Below, piece by piece: positions 37,080 through 46,187 of a stretch of 64,000 nt of DNA. The notes beneath the pieces are model-generated. The model saw nothing but the letters and a program-made list of their open reading frames with translations, was not told the origin of the DNA and ran no database searches. Where the stretch lies: contig NZ_AXAL01000015.1 in NCBI RefSeq assembly GCF_000472785.1, forward strand, positions 112,988 through 176,987. The letters are read 5' to 3'. The DNA is from Mesorhizobium loti CJ3sym. GTDB lineage: Bacteria; Pseudomonadota; Alphaproteobacteria; Rhizobiales; Rhizobiaceae. The first letter of the stretch is position 1. Each line of letters opens with the position of its first letter. The position numbers were made by a program, and so were the translations under genes.

Positions 37080-37153
37080 GAATCGTCAGTAAAGAATCAA
37101 ACGTGATTCGCCTTGTCCAGTGGTCCGGCGAAAAAAGATTAAAAATCGACTAA
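37080..37153 (-). promoter_or_regulatory. Candidate cell-cycle control region of the pleC-like gene (GANTC cluster and CtrA-like box)
   Basis: Three GANTC sequences, the CcrM methylation target, lie at 37080-37084, 37094-37098 and 37105-37109. TTAA-N7-CTAA at 37139-37153 differs by one base from the CtrA box TTAA-N7-TTAA. All are 60-135 bp upstream of the pleC-like start. Binding is inferred, not shown. Confidence 0.45.
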
Positions 37154-37185
37154 AATAATGGGCTTTTGGAGCTCCAGTGGCTCGG

Positions 37186-37209
37186 GCCTTCCCCCTCGCG
37201 GGAGAAGGC
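37186..37209. terminator. Palindrome 8 bp after pepN stop
   Basis: GCCTT-C-CCCTCG against CGGGAGAAGGC-type symmetry forms a GC-rich hairpin just past the minus-strand pepN stop. There is no T-tract. It may be a REP-like element or a transcript-end hairpin. Confidence 0.45.
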
Positions 37210-37217
37210 AAGGACGC

Positions 37218-39863
37218 CTAAGCCAGCGTTCGCTCGACAATATCCCTCAGATCCGCTGACTGGTTTTCGGCATTGGCGATCGAAAGCAGCGCTTCCCGGG
37301 CCTTGGCTTGCCGGCCCGGTTCGAGCGAACGCCATGACCTCAGCGCTGTCGCCAGCCTTGCCGCCACTTGCGGATTGCGTTTTTCGACCTCGAGCACCGT
37401 TTGCGCAAAGAACCGGTAGCCTTCGCCGTCAGCGCGGTGGAAGCCGGTCTGGTTGGCGCTGGAGAATGTGCCGATCAGCGAGCGCACCCGGTTTGGATTG
37501 CCCATCGAGAAGGCCGGGTGAGCGGCCAGAGACCGCACGGTGTCCACAGCCTGCGGTCCCGGCACGCTGGCCTGGATCTGGAACCATTTGTCCATGACCA
37601 GCGGATCGGACCCATAAGTCGCCTCGAATGCCGCCAGCGCCTTGATGGCCTCGGGCGAACCGTGGTGGCGATGAGCAAGCGCGCCAAGCGCCGATGCGCG
37701 GTCGGTCATGTTGGTCGCCGACTGGAAATGTTCGGCCGCCAATGCCGCTCCACCCGGCTGTAGCGCGAGATAGTCGAGCAGTGTGTTGCGCAAGGCTCGC
37801 CGTCCAGCACTCGCCGCATCGGGGCTGAACGCGGCTTGGTCGGCAAGGCCGCCATAGAGGTCCAGGAAAGCCTCGCGGTTTGCATTGCCGATTGCGCGCG
37901 CCAGCGCTTCGCGGGCCGCATAGATGGCATCGGGATCGATGTTCTTGCCGATGTCGCGGGCGATGTCGGCCTCGCCGGGCAGCGCCAGCGCCAGCGCCCT
38001 GTAGGCGGGCTCCAGCGTCTCGTCGGCGGCGATGCTGCCGGCGAGCTCGGTCAGCCGCGTCGCAAAGACCGACTGCTTGCCGCCAAGGATTTCTCGGAAG
38101 GCAGCGATCAGCGCATCGGTAAGCAGCGTGTTGAAGGCCTGCCAGCGCGAGAAGGCATCGCTGTCATGGCGGGCGAGGAAGAACTGGTCGTCGGCCTTCT
38201 GCTCGACCGACAGCGTCACCGGCGCCGAAAAGCCGCGGTTGAGTGACACAGCTGGGCGCTCGGTCACACCCGAGAACCGCACCACATGGCGACGCTTGCG
38301 GACATGGATGACGCCATCCTCGACGCTGGCGCCCTCGACGCTGCTATACTCGACGGGCTTGCCGCCGGCGCCGATCAGCCCAAAGGCAAGCGGAATATGC
38401 ATCAGCCGCTTGCGGCTTTCGGAGGGTGTCGGCGGTACCGACTGCTCGATCTCGAGCGTGAATTCCTGCGCGGCCGCATTGTGTGTCGAACTGACCGTCA
38501 GATTGGGCGTGCCGGCTTGATGATACCAGAGCGCGAACTGCGACAGGTCGCGGCCCGAGGCATCCTCGAACACCTTGATGAAATCCTCGATCGTCGCCGC
38601 GTCGCCGTCATGCCGTTCGAAATAGAGGTCCATGCCGGCGCGAAAGGTCTCGGCCCCAAGGATGGTGCGGATCATGCGCACCACTTCGGAACCCTTTTCG
38701 TAGACCGTCGCCGTATAGAAATTGTTGATCTCGCGATAGCGACGGGGCCGCACCGGATGCGCCAGAGGGCCCTGGTCCTCGGGGAACTGATGTGCGCGCA
38801 GCAGGCGCACCTCGGCGATGCGCTTGACCGGCCGCGAACGCTGGTCGGCCGAGAATTCATGGTCACGGAAAACCGTCAGCCCTTCCTTCAGGCAAAGCTG
38901 GAACCAGTCGCGGCAAGTGATTCTGTTGCCTGTCCAATTGTGGAAATACTCATGCGCGATGATCGCCTCGATATTGGCGAAATCGGCATCCGTCGCGGTC
39001 TCCTGGTCGGCCAGCACATATTTGTCGTTGAAGATGTTGAGGCCCTTGTTTTCCATCGCGCCCATGTTGAAGTCGGACACGGCGACGATGTTGAAGACGT
39101 CGAGGTCGTATTCACGGCCAAACGCCTCCTCGTCCCATTGCATCGACCGCTTCAGGGCGTCCATGGCGTAGCCGGCGAGCTTCTCCTTACCGGGCTCGAC
39201 ATAGATGCCGAGCTCGACCTTGCGGCCGGATAGAGTGACGAAATTGTCGGCAACCTGGCCGAGATTGCCGGCCACCAGCGCGAACAGATAGGACGGCTTG
39301 GGGAAGGGGTCGTGCCAGACGGCATAATGCCAGCCGTCGCCGAGATCGCCTTTTTCTCCGGGATTGCCGTTGGAAAGGAGCAGCGGCGCCTCGTCGCGCT
39401 GCGCCTCGACACGCACGGTGTAGACCGACAGGATGTCGGGGCGATCGAGGAAATAGGTGATGCGGCGAAAGCCTTCGGCCTCGCATTGCGTGCAATAGAC
39501 GTTGTTCGAACGGTAGAGGCCCATCAGGGCTTCGTTACCGGCTGGCGCCAGCTCGGTTTCGATGAGCAACTGGAAACGGCGGGCGGCCGGTGGCTTGAGA
39601 ATGGTCAGCTGGTCAGGTGTCGCCAGCAGATCCGCCGGTTTTGCCTTTTTGCCGTCGATCTCGATGCGCTTGAGCGTCAGCCCGTCGCCGTCGAGCACCA
39701 ATGGCGCCCCCGCGGATACGCCGTCGCGGCGTTCGACCGTCAGCATTGCGGTGACGATTGTGGCCTCGGGCGAAAGGCGAAAGGTGAGATTGGTCTGCGG
39801 AATGAGATAATCGTTGGGGCGATAGTCTTCGAGCTTGAAGACCTGGCCGGTGTCCGTGCGCAT
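37218..39863 (-). CDS. pepN: Aminopeptidase N (M1 family)
   Basis: 881-aa zinc aminopeptidase, normal length for the E. coli-type PepN. The GAMEN substrate-binding motif is at 268-272. The zinc site HEYFH (His304, His308) with Glu305 as base and the third ligand Glu327 matches the HExxH-x18-E pattern. Cytoplasmic. The ATG at 39863 (MRTDTGQVFKLEDY) matches the usual N-terminus. It is transcribed toward the pleC-like gene's promoter region, with a palindrome between. Confidence 0.95.
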   Translation of the reverse strand: MRTDTGQVFKLEDYRPNDYLIPQTNLTFRLSPEATIVTAMLTVERRDGVSAGAPLVLDGDGLTLKRIEIDGKKAKPADLLATPDQLTILKPPAARRFQLLIETELAPAGNEALMGLYRSNNVYCTQCEAEGFRRITYFLDRPDILSVYTVRVEAQRDEAPLLLSNGNPGEKGDLGDGWHYAVWHDPFPKPSYLFALVAGNLGQVADNFVTLSGRKVELGIYVEPGKEKLAGYAMDALKRSMQWDEEAFGREYDLDVFNIVAVSDFNMGAMENKGLNIFNDKYVLADQETATDADFANIEAIIAHEYFHNWTGNRITCRDWFQLCLKEGLTVFRDHEFSADQRSRPVKRIAEVRLLRAHQFPEDQGPLAHPVRPRRYREINNFYTATVYEKGSEVVRMIRTILGAETFRAGMDLYFERHDGDAATIEDFIKVFEDASGRDLSQFALWYHQAGTPNLTVSSTHNAAAQEFTLEIEQSVPPTPSESRKRLMHIPLAFGLIGAGGKPVEYSSVEGASVEDGVIHVRKRRHVVRFSGVTERPAVSLNRGFSAPVTLSVEQKADDQFFLARHDSDAFSRWQAFNTLLTDALIAAFREILGGKQSVFATRLTELAGSIAADETLEPAYRALALALPGEADIARDIGKNIDPDAIYAAREALARAIGNANREAFLDLYGGLADQAAFSPDAASAGRRALRNTLLDYLALQPGGAALAAEHFQSATNMTDRASALGALAHRHHGSPEAIKALAAFEATYGSDPLVMDKWFQIQASVPGPQAVDTVRSLAAHPAFSMGNPNRVRSLIGTFSSANQTGFHRADGEGYRFFAQTVLEVEKRNPQVAARLATALRSWRSLEPGRQAKAREALLSIANAENQSADLRDIVERTLA

Positions 39864-40011
39864 TCCGTTGTTTTTCCTGTCGATTGCGTTGGGAGCGGAC
39901 TTTCCCGCCGGTCCAAGAAATTGAAGTCCGCGCTCTTTACACGAAACAGTCCCTCGACAAAACTGCGAGAGGGTCTATCGAGGCCTTACTTTGCGGCATC
40001 GCGGCTAAAGC

Positions 40012-41034
40012 ATGTTGAATGCCGGGGTCGCCGGACATACAGGCAACGATCAGGGACTCATCGCCAGAGTGACATCAGGAGCCGGGGCTCAACCAGAAAC
40101 AACCGGTGGCCACGATACGCTGAGGGGCATCGCTCTGAAGATCGTGTCGGTGGCGGTCTTTGTCGGCATGCAAACCTGCATCAAGGCGGCCGGTGACGTG
40201 CCGGCCGGGCAGATCGTCTTCTTCCGCTCCTTCTTCGCTATCTTCCCGATCATTGCCTTCCTGGCCTTGAAGGGACATCTGGCAACGGCATTCGTCACGA
40301 AGCGGCCCTTCAACCACGTCGCGCGCGGCGTCGTCGGCGTAGGCGCCATGGGGCTTGGTTTTTTCGCGCTCACCAGGCTGCCGCTGCCGGAGGCGATCAC
40401 GCTGAACTATGCACAACCGCTGCTGGTCGTGGTGTTCTCCTCGGTCTTCCTTGGCGAGACGATCCGCGTCTATCGCTGGAGCGCAGTCGCGATCGGTCTC
40501 ATTGGCGTGCTCATCATTTCCTGGCCGGAGCTGACCCTGCTCAACTCGGATGAAGGGCTCGATGATCAGGAGGTCCTAGGCGTCATGGCCGCGCTGGTGG
40601 CCGCGGCGATCTCGGCTGTCGCCATGCTGCTTGTGCGCAATCTCGTGCAAACGGAGAAGACGGCGACCATCGTGCTATGGTTCTCGTCTACCGCCAGCGT
40701 GCTCTCACTGCTGACGCTGCCTTTCGGCTGGCAATCGCTGACGCCGACGCAAGCCGCGCTGCTCGTCATGGCCGGCTTCTGCGGCGGCCTCGGCCAGATT
40801 CTGATGACCTCGGCCTATCGCCATGCCGAGGCCTCGGTGGTGGCGCCGTTCGAGTACACGTCGATGATCCTTGGCGTTGTCGTCGGCTATTTTGTTTTCG
40901 GCGACGTGACCTCGTTCAGGACGCTGGTCGGCGGCGTGATCGTGGTGGCCGCCGGCATCTTCATCATCTGGCGCGAGCGGCAGCTCGGTCTGGAGCGCCA
41001 GCGAGCACGCAAGGTGACGCTGCCGCAGGGGTAA
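40012..41034 (+). CDS. DMT-superfamily (EamA) transporter
   Basis: 340-aa inner-membrane protein with two EamA repeats, about ten membrane segments in all, starting after a hydrophilic 38-residue leader. Typical blocks are VFFRSFFAIFPI in the first half and FEYTSMILGVVVGYFVFGD in the second. The family exports metabolites or amino acids; the substrate cannot be told. Convergent with the GST-like gene, 39 bp between stops. Confidence 0.88.
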   Translation: MLNAGVAGHTGNDQGLIARVTSGAGAQPETTGGHDTLRGIALKIVSVAVFVGMQTCIKAAGDVPAGQIVFFRSFFAIFPIIAFLALKGHLATAFVTKRPFNHVARGVVGVGAMGLGFFALTRLPLPEAITLNYAQPLLVVVFSSVFLGETIRVYRWSAVAIGLIGVLIISWPELTLLNSDEGLDDQEVLGVMAALVAAAISAVAMLLVRNLVQTEKTATIVLWFSSTASVLSLLTLPFGWQSLTPTQAALLVMAGFCGGLGQILMTSAYRHAEASVVAPFEYTSMILGVVVGYFVFGDVTSFRTLVGGVIVVAAGIFIIWRERQLGLERQRARKVTLPQG

Positions 41035-41073
41035 GAAGAGGCCCTCGACCGCTATTCAGCCAGGAAAATCGGA

Positions 41074-41685
41074 CTACGCTTCGGACCGTGACAGGCGGAA
41101 GGCGTCGACCTGGTTGCAAAGATGATCCACGGAAACCAGCAAAGGGTAGGGCGAGAGATCGACGCCGAAACGACGGGCGTTGTTCATTTGAGGGACAAGG
41201 TGCAGGTCCGCCCACCCCGGTGCGTCGCCGAAACAAAATGGGTATTTGGTTTCGCGTTGGGTCAGCGTTTCCTCCAAAGCGGCGAAGCCCAGGCTCAACC
41301 AGTTTTGTACCCAGCGATCGATACCGGCTTCGTCGATGGAAAATTCGGATTGCAGAAATCGACGAACCCTCTGGACCGTGATGGCATGCATTTCTGAGGC
41401 AATGTGCGCCCCGAACGCCCGAGCTTGCTCGCGCGTTACGGGGTCCAGAGGCAACAGGCTTGGCTTCGGGTAGAGTTCCTCAAGATATTCGAGAATGGCG
41501 GGCGATTGGGCGATAATCCGGCATTCGATGTCGAGGGCGGGCAGTAAGCCTTGCGGATTGAGGGTTTTGTATTCGCCCGGCGCCAGGGATCGCACCGGCA
41601 CGTAGGTGAACTGCAATCCCTTCAGTCGAAGCGCAATTCGAACACGTTCACCGGCCGAATTCTGCCAGCGGGATAGTAGACGCAT
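41074..41685 (-). CDS. maiA: Glutathione S-transferase, zeta-class / maleylacetoacetate isomerase-like
   Basis: 203 aa. The N-terminal thioredoxin-like domain has the zeta-class RVRIAL block preceded by N-S-A instead of S-S-x, so one active-site Ser is replaced by Asn while Ser10 remains. NPQGLLPAL and QSPAILEYLEE are the glutathione-binding strands. The C-terminal helical domain has FCFGDAPGWADLHLVPQ and NARRFGVDLSPYP, typical of MaiA. The family isomerises maleylacetoacetate in tyrosine or homogentisate breakdown, but no other gene of that pathway is adjacent, so another GST role is possible. Confidence 0.75.
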   Translation of the reverse strand: MRLLSRWQNSAGERVRIALRLKGLQFTYVPVRSLAPGEYKTLNPQGLLPALDIECRIIAQSPAILEYLEELYPKPSLLPLDPVTREQARAFGAHIASEMHAITVQRVRRFLQSEFSIDEAGIDRWVQNWLSLGFAALEETLTQRETKYPFCFGDAPGWADLHLVPQMNNARRFGVDLSPYPLLVSVDHLCNQVDAFRLSRSEA

Positions 41686-41740
41686 GTGGTTTCTCCTACT
41701 CCGCGAACGGTAACAGGCTGCGCGGCAAGCCCGTCAGGGG

Positions 41741-42547
41741 TCAGCCAGCCCGCTCCTTAGCCAGCCGCACCAGCACCGCCCTTGTCTGTTCATCCGCCGG
41801 GAAGAAGGATTCGATTGCCAGTTCCGACAAGGTCACGTCGAGCGGCGTGCCGAACACGGTGATGGTGCTGATGAACGACAGCACCTGATCGCCATGGGCA
41901 AGCCTGAGCGGATGCACGATGGCATTCGGCTCGACGGGGGTTGGCCTGCTGCCCTTGAGGCCGGAAGGATAGCCGCGCAATTCGCGTTCCAGTTCGACCA
42001 GCACCGGGTCGCCGGCGGCATCGTTCTGGTGCTTCAGGCGCTCGAGCAGGTGCGTGCGCCATTCCTGGAGATTGACGATGCGCGGTGCGATACCGCCGGG
42101 ATGCAGGCTGAGGCGAAGCACATTGACTGGTGGCGTCAGCAGCGAAGCCTCGCTGACATCGGCAAGGAACGGAGCGATCGCGGCATTGGCCGAAACCAGG
42201 TTCCAGTGCCTGTCCACCGCCAGCGCCGGGAACGGCTCATGGCCCTTGAGCACAATCTCGACCGCCGCCATCGCCGGTGCCAGCGTCGTGTCGGTAAGCG
42301 GCCGTTCGCCGAAGCTCGGCGCAAAGCCCGCGGCCAGCAGCAACTGATTGCGTTGCCTCAACGGGATCGCCAACTGCTCGGCCAGGTGCAGGACCATGTC
42401 ACGCGAGGGCGCGGCACGCCCGCTTTCGACGAAGGAGAGATGCCGCTGCGAAATCTCGGCCTCCATGGCGAGGTCGAGCTGGCTCATGCGGCGGCGCGTG
42501 CGCCATTCGCGGATGAGGCTGCCGGCGGAGGTTTGGGCTGTTGTCAT
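41741..42547 (-). CDS. Xre-family regulator with MmyB-like ligand-binding domain
   Basis: 268 aa. A helix-turn-helix of the Xre type at about residues 10-65 (RRRMSQLDLAMEAEISQRHLSFVESGR) is followed by an MmyB-like C-terminal domain, as seen from WNLVSANAAIAPFL and the late FGTPLDVTLSELAIESFFP. The start was moved to ATG 42547 (MTTAQTS); the 12-codon extension lies toward a repeat element. Targets are unknown; it precedes no obvious operon partner except the GST-like gene 55 bp downstream on the same strand, which it may control. Confidence 0.88.
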   Translation of the reverse strand: MTTAQTSAGSLIREWRTRRRMSQLDLAMEAEISQRHLSFVESGRAAPSRDMVLHLAEQLAIPLRQRNQLLLAAGFAPSFGERPLTDTTLAPAMAAVEIVLKGHEPFPALAVDRHWNLVSANAAIAPFLADVSEASLLTPPVNVLRLSLHPGGIAPRIVNLQEWRTHLLERLKHQNDAAGDPVLVELERELRGYPSGLKGSRPTPVEPNAIVHPLRLAHGDQVLSFISTITVFGTPLDVTLSELAIESFFPADEQTRAVLVRLAKERAG

Positions 42548-42603
42548 AGCAGGATGGTTAGGCCGACAGGGACGGCATTTCAATTACCTGCGAGGTCATA
42601 GGC

Positions 42604-42672
42604 AGAGCAATTCCAGGTAAAGTGCGAAGCGGCTTTCCGTCCGGAATTGCGTCAAAACAAAGAGTTAGAGCG
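42604..42672. repeat. Dispersed intergenic palindromic repeat, copy 2
   Basis: Same element as 18131-18200, with arms GCAATTCC and GGAATTGC. It fills the whole space between the Xre start and the glycosylase end. Its last bases (TTA on the plus strand, 42665-42667) are the stop codon of the minus-strand glycosylase gene. Confidence 0.82.
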
Positions 42673-43528
42673 TCCGCAGCTTCGCCTTCACCTCGAGAAA
42701 ATCCCGCCATGCCAGCTTCTTGTGGGCGGGTGTCCGCAGCAGATAGGCCGGATGAAGCGTCGGCATGGCCGGAATGGCGATGCCGGAGGCGGTGGTGTGT
42801 ACACGCCAGTCGCCACGAAGCCGCAAAATGCCTTCCGAGGTGTTGAGCAAGGTCTTGGCCGACGGCCCGCCGAGATTGACCAGCACCTTTGGATTGACCA
42901 GTTCGATCTGCCGTTCGATGAACGGCCGGCAGATTTCGGTTTCGTGTGGCGTCGGCGTGCGATTGCCCGGCGGCCGCCATGGAATGACATTGGCGATGTA
43001 GACCGAAGTGCGGCCGAGCCCGATCGCCGCCAGCATGCGGTCGAGCAGCCGGCCGGAACGGCCGACGAAAGGCAGCCCCTCGATGTCCTCGTCGCGACCG
43101 GGCGCCTCGCCGACCAGCATCACGGCCGCCTCCGGATTGCCGTCGGCGAACACCAGATTCTTGGCGGTGGTCTTGAGATTGCAGCCGTCGAAGGCCGCCA
43201 TATGCTGGCGTAGCTCGTCCAGGGTCGTTGCCGTCGTCGCCAACTGACGCGCGAGCGCCGCTTGTGCTTCGTCTGGCACCGCGGCGACCGACGAACGCGC
43301 CGGTGGCGCATCCGGCACCCGGCTCGCATCCAGTCCAGGAGCCGCCGCTGGTCGCTCCGGCACCTTGTCTTCGCGAGGCGCCGCCGCTGGTGCGCGCTCG
43401 ACAGGCCTCGGCGCCTCGGCGAAGCGGTTCACCGGGGCGTCTTCCAGTGCCTCGTCGACACCGGCGCTGGCATAGAAGGCCAGGATGTCGGCAATTTCCG
43501 TCGGGCTGTTGGGGGAGGCGGCGGTCAT
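42665..43528 (-). CDS. Uracil-DNA glycosylase, family-4-like, with incomplete Fe-S ligand set
   Basis: 287 aa (start at ATG 43528; ATG 43549 or TTG 43564 also possible). An acidic N-terminus and a Pro/Ala/Arg-rich linker (about 30-90) precede the catalytic domain. Motif GEAPGRDED near 140 and LHPAYLLR near 260 define the uracil-DNA glycosylase fold of family 4. Of the four cluster cysteines of family 4, two are kept (Cys116 in DGCNL, Cys200 in EICRP). Two are replaced: Phe113 at the first position and Trp184 in VIPWRPPGNR. The protein may lack a [4Fe-4S] cluster. It removes uracil from DNA in base-excision repair (family knowledge). Confidence 0.82.
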   Translation of the reverse strand: MTAASPNSPTEIADILAFYASAGVDEALEDAPVNRFAEAPRPVERAPAAAPREDKVPERPAAAPGLDASRVPDAPPARSSVAAVPDEAQAALARQLATTATTLDELRQHMAAFDGCNLKTTAKNLVFADGNPEAAVMLVGEAPGRDEDIEGLPFVGRSGRLLDRMLAAIGLGRTSVYIANVIPWRPPGNRTPTPHETEICRPFIERQIELVNPKVLVNLGGPSAKTLLNTSEGILRLRGDWRVHTTASGIAIPAMPTLHPAYLLRTPAHKKLAWRDFLEVKAKLRTL

Positions 43529-43579
43529 GGCACGCACATTCGTCCGCATGACTGCAATTTGCAAGGCTGGCGGCTCGCC

Positions 43580-44224
43580 CTATCCCGTCGGTATGCGCGG
43601 ATCCTGCACGACATAGAAGGTCCATCGGGGCGTGTAGTCGGTCATCAGGAACTCGAAGCGGGCCGTTTTCAGTGGGTCGACCTTGCCGTTCTTGAACAGC
43701 AGCCGATCATAGGGCTCGAACTCCCGGTCGAAATCGGCAAAGTTGCTTGACCAGAGATTGTCCGGCGTCTTGTTGCGCTGATCGAACGAAAGCCCGTCGC
43801 CAAACACACTTGGCTGATCCAGTATCTCCTGAAGCTCGAACTGGAATTCGATCCAGGCTTGGCCGCTGTTGTTGAGCACGTCGATGCGCATGTACATGAT
43901 GCCATTGGCGAACTCGCCCGCCTTGCCGAACGCCTGGATTGGCTTGGTGGTGCGGATGGTCAGCGTTACCGGTGTCGCCGAATTCAGCTCTTCGGTGATC
44001 ACAAGCGGATCGTCCTTGGTCCCGATGCCGGAGGCTCCGGTGATGCGAAAGCCGCCAAGCTCATCGGAGAAGGAGTAGGCGCCTGTTGCCCAGACTTTCA
44101 CCTCGTCCGCCGCGGCGTGACCCGGTGCCGATATCAGAAGGGCCAGAAGAATCGCCCGGCAGGCCCGGCCGGACGGGAAAAGAAAGCGCGTCGAAGGAAA
44201 GCCGGCTGGCCCAGGAATGCGCAT
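43580..44224 (-). CDS. Secreted protein of unknown function
   Basis: 214 aa from ATG 44224, with a signal peptide of about 37 residues (hydrophobic core AILLALLISAPGHA, cleavage near HAAADE). The mature part looks all-beta (alternating VTLTIRTTKPI and YMRIDVLNNSGQAWIEFQFELQE) and ends with a Phe/Tyr-rich strand WTFYVVQDPRIPTG. No cysteines, no catalytic motif. I do not recognise the family. The open frame continues to 44689 antisense to the ETF-QO gene, which is a shadow. Same strand as and 51 bp upstream of the glycosylase gene. Confidence 0.7.
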   Translation of the reverse strand: MRIPGPAGFPSTRFLFPSGRACRAILLALLISAPGHAAADEVKVWATGAYSFSDELGGFRITGASGIGTKDDPLVITEELNSATPVTLTIRTTKPIQAFGKAGEFANGIMYMRIDVLNNSGQAWIEFQFELQEILDQPSVFGDGLSFDQRNKTPDNLWSSNFADFDREFEPYDRLLFKNGKVDPLKTARFEFLMTDYTPRWTFYVVQDPRIPTG

Positions 44225-44444
44225 GGCGGGAAGTATGGCCGATAAGCAAGCCGCCGAACAATTAAAAAACGCAAGCGCGGCAGGGCGCATCGGGCATAAA
44301 CGGTTGCCTTGCCACAGGATGCGCGACTTTTTGGCCAAATCCGCATTGTCACGTATGCGCCGGTTTCCTGTCGCCGATTGATGCGCTATGCAGCGCAGGA
44401 GCCAGCAAGATACGCAACAGCGGCAAGCCAGTGCGGAGGGGTTG

Positions 44445-46124
44445 ATGAGCGACATCGAACGCGAAAGCATGGAATTCGACGTGGTTATCGTCGGCGCCGG
44501 ACCGGCCGGCCTCGCCGCGGCCATCCGCCTCAAGCAGGTCAATCCAGAGCTTTCCGTCGTCGTGCTGGAAAAGGGCGGCGAGGTCGGCGCGCATATCCTT
44601 TCCGGCGCCGTCGTCGACCCCATCGGCATCGACCGGCTGCTGCCGGGTTGGCGCGAGGAGGAGGGCCATCCGTTCAAGACACCGGTCACGGCGGATCATT
44701 TCCTGGTGCTGGGCCCTGCCGGCTCGTTCCGTCTGCCCAACATCTTCATGCCGCCACTGATGAACAATCATGGCAATTACATCGTCTCGCTCGGCAATGT
44801 CTGCCGCTGGCTGGCTGGTAAGGCCGAGGCGCTCGGAGTCGAGATCTATCCGGGCTTTGCCGCCGTCGGCCTGCTCTACAATGAAGAAGGTGCTGTCACC
44901 GGTGTCGTCACCGGTGACATGGGCGTCGAGAAGGACGGCACTCACGGCCCAGGCTTCGCACCGGGCATGGCGCTGATGGGCAAATATGTGCTGATCGGCG
45001 AGGGTGCCCGCGGTTCGCTCGCCAAGCAGCTGATCGCCAAATACAAGCTGTCCGATGGCCGCGAGCCCGGCAAATACGGCATCGGCCTGAAAGAGCTATG
45101 GCAGGTCAAGCCGGAGAACCACCGGCCCGGCCTCGTCCAGCACTCCTTCGGCTGGCCGCTCGACCTCAAGACCGGCGGCGGCTCGTTCCTGTACCATCTG
45201 GAAGACAACCAGGTGGCGGTCGGCTTCGTCCTCCACCTCAACTACAAGAATCCCTATCTGTCGCCCTTCGAGGAGTTCCAGCGTTTCAAGACGCATCCAG
45301 CGATCGCAGGCACGTTTGAAGGTGCCAAGCGGCTGGGCTATGGCGCGCGCGCCATCACCGAGGGCGGCTGGCAGTCGGTGCCGAAATTGTCCTTCCCGGG
45401 CGGCGCGCTGATGGGCTGTGCTGCCGGCTTCGTCAACGTGCCGCGCATCAAGGGTTCGCACAATGCAGTGCTGTCGGGCATGCTGGCTGCCGAGCATGTC
45501 AGTGAAGCAATTGCCGCCGGCCGCGCCAATGATGAGCTCACTTCCTATGAGGAAGCCTGGCGGGCGACCGACATCGGTAAGGATTTGAAGAAGGTGCGCA
45601 ACGTCAAGCCGCTGTGGTCGCGCTTCGGCACCATTGTCGGCATTGGCCTCGGCGGCCTCGACATGTGGCTGAACACGCTGTTCGGCGTCTCGCCCTTCGG
45701 TACGCTGAAGCACGGCAAGGCCGACTATGCCGCGCTGGAGCCTGCGGCGAAGCACAAGAAGATCGTCTATCCCAAGCCGGATGGCGTGCTGACCTTCGAC
45801 CGCCTGTCATCCGTGTTCCTGTCCAACACCAATCACGAGGAAAACGAACCAGTCCATCTGCTGGTCGGCGACATGGAGCTGCAGAAGCGCTCCGAACACG
45901 ATGTCTTTGCCGGGCCTTCGACACGCTATTGCCCGGCCGGCGTCTACGAATGGGTAGACAAGGATGGAAATGCCGCTGCCGATCCGGCGGCCAAGGACGT
46001 GCGCTTCGTCATCAACGCGCAGAATTGCGTCCACTGCAAGACTTGCGACATCAAGGATCCGAACCAGAACATCAACTGGATACCGCCACAAGGCGGCGAA
46101 GGCCCGGTCTACCAGGGAATGTGA
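44445..46124 (+). CDS. Electron transfer flavoprotein-ubiquinone oxidoreductase
   Basis: 559 aa. FAD-binding GAGPAGLAAA near residue 18, the membrane-quinone region with LSGAVVDP, a long central domain (EGGWQSVPKLSFPGGALMGC), and a C-terminal ferredoxin-like region with four cysteines for a [4Fe-4S] cluster (YCPAGVYEW plus NCVHCKTCDIKDP). It passes electrons from acyl-CoA dehydrogenases through ETF to ubiquinone. It therefore serves the isovaleryl-CoA dehydrogenase encoded at 56999-58162. Start at ATG 44445 with GGAGGGG upstream. Confidence 0.95.
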   Translation: MSDIERESMEFDVVIVGAGPAGLAAAIRLKQVNPELSVVVLEKGGEVGAHILSGAVVDPIGIDRLLPGWREEEGHPFKTPVTADHFLVLGPAGSFRLPNIFMPPLMNNHGNYIVSLGNVCRWLAGKAEALGVEIYPGFAAVGLLYNEEGAVTGVVTGDMGVEKDGTHGPGFAPGMALMGKYVLIGEGARGSLAKQLIAKYKLSDGREPGKYGIGLKELWQVKPENHRPGLVQHSFGWPLDLKTGGGSFLYHLEDNQVAVGFVLHLNYKNPYLSPFEEFQRFKTHPAIAGTFEGAKRLGYGARAITEGGWQSVPKLSFPGGALMGCAAGFVNVPRIKGSHNAVLSGMLAAEHVSEAIAAGRANDELTSYEEAWRATDIGKDLKKVRNVKPLWSRFGTIVGIGLGGLDMWLNTLFGVSPFGTLKHGKADYAALEPAAKHKKIVYPKPDGVLTFDRLSSVFLSNTNHEENEPVHLLVGDMELQKRSEHDVFAGPSTRYCPAGVYEWVDKDGNAAADPAAKDVRFVINAQNCVHCKTCDIKDPNQNINWIPPQGGEGPVYQGM

Positions 46125-46187
46125 ATGCCCTCAGGGTCGGTGGTATGCTACCGTCGATCCCGGCGTCATCTTTGAAGGGAAGCGTGG

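Noticed and set aside
34990..37092. 700-codon plus-strand open frame
   Set aside because: Antisense to the PleC-like kinase. Its translation is low-complexity and shows no domain, while the minus strand has all histidine-kinase boxes.
43580..44689. Extended frame of the unknown secreted protein
   Set aside because: The part beyond 44224 crosses the ETF-QO start region and would precede the signal peptide.
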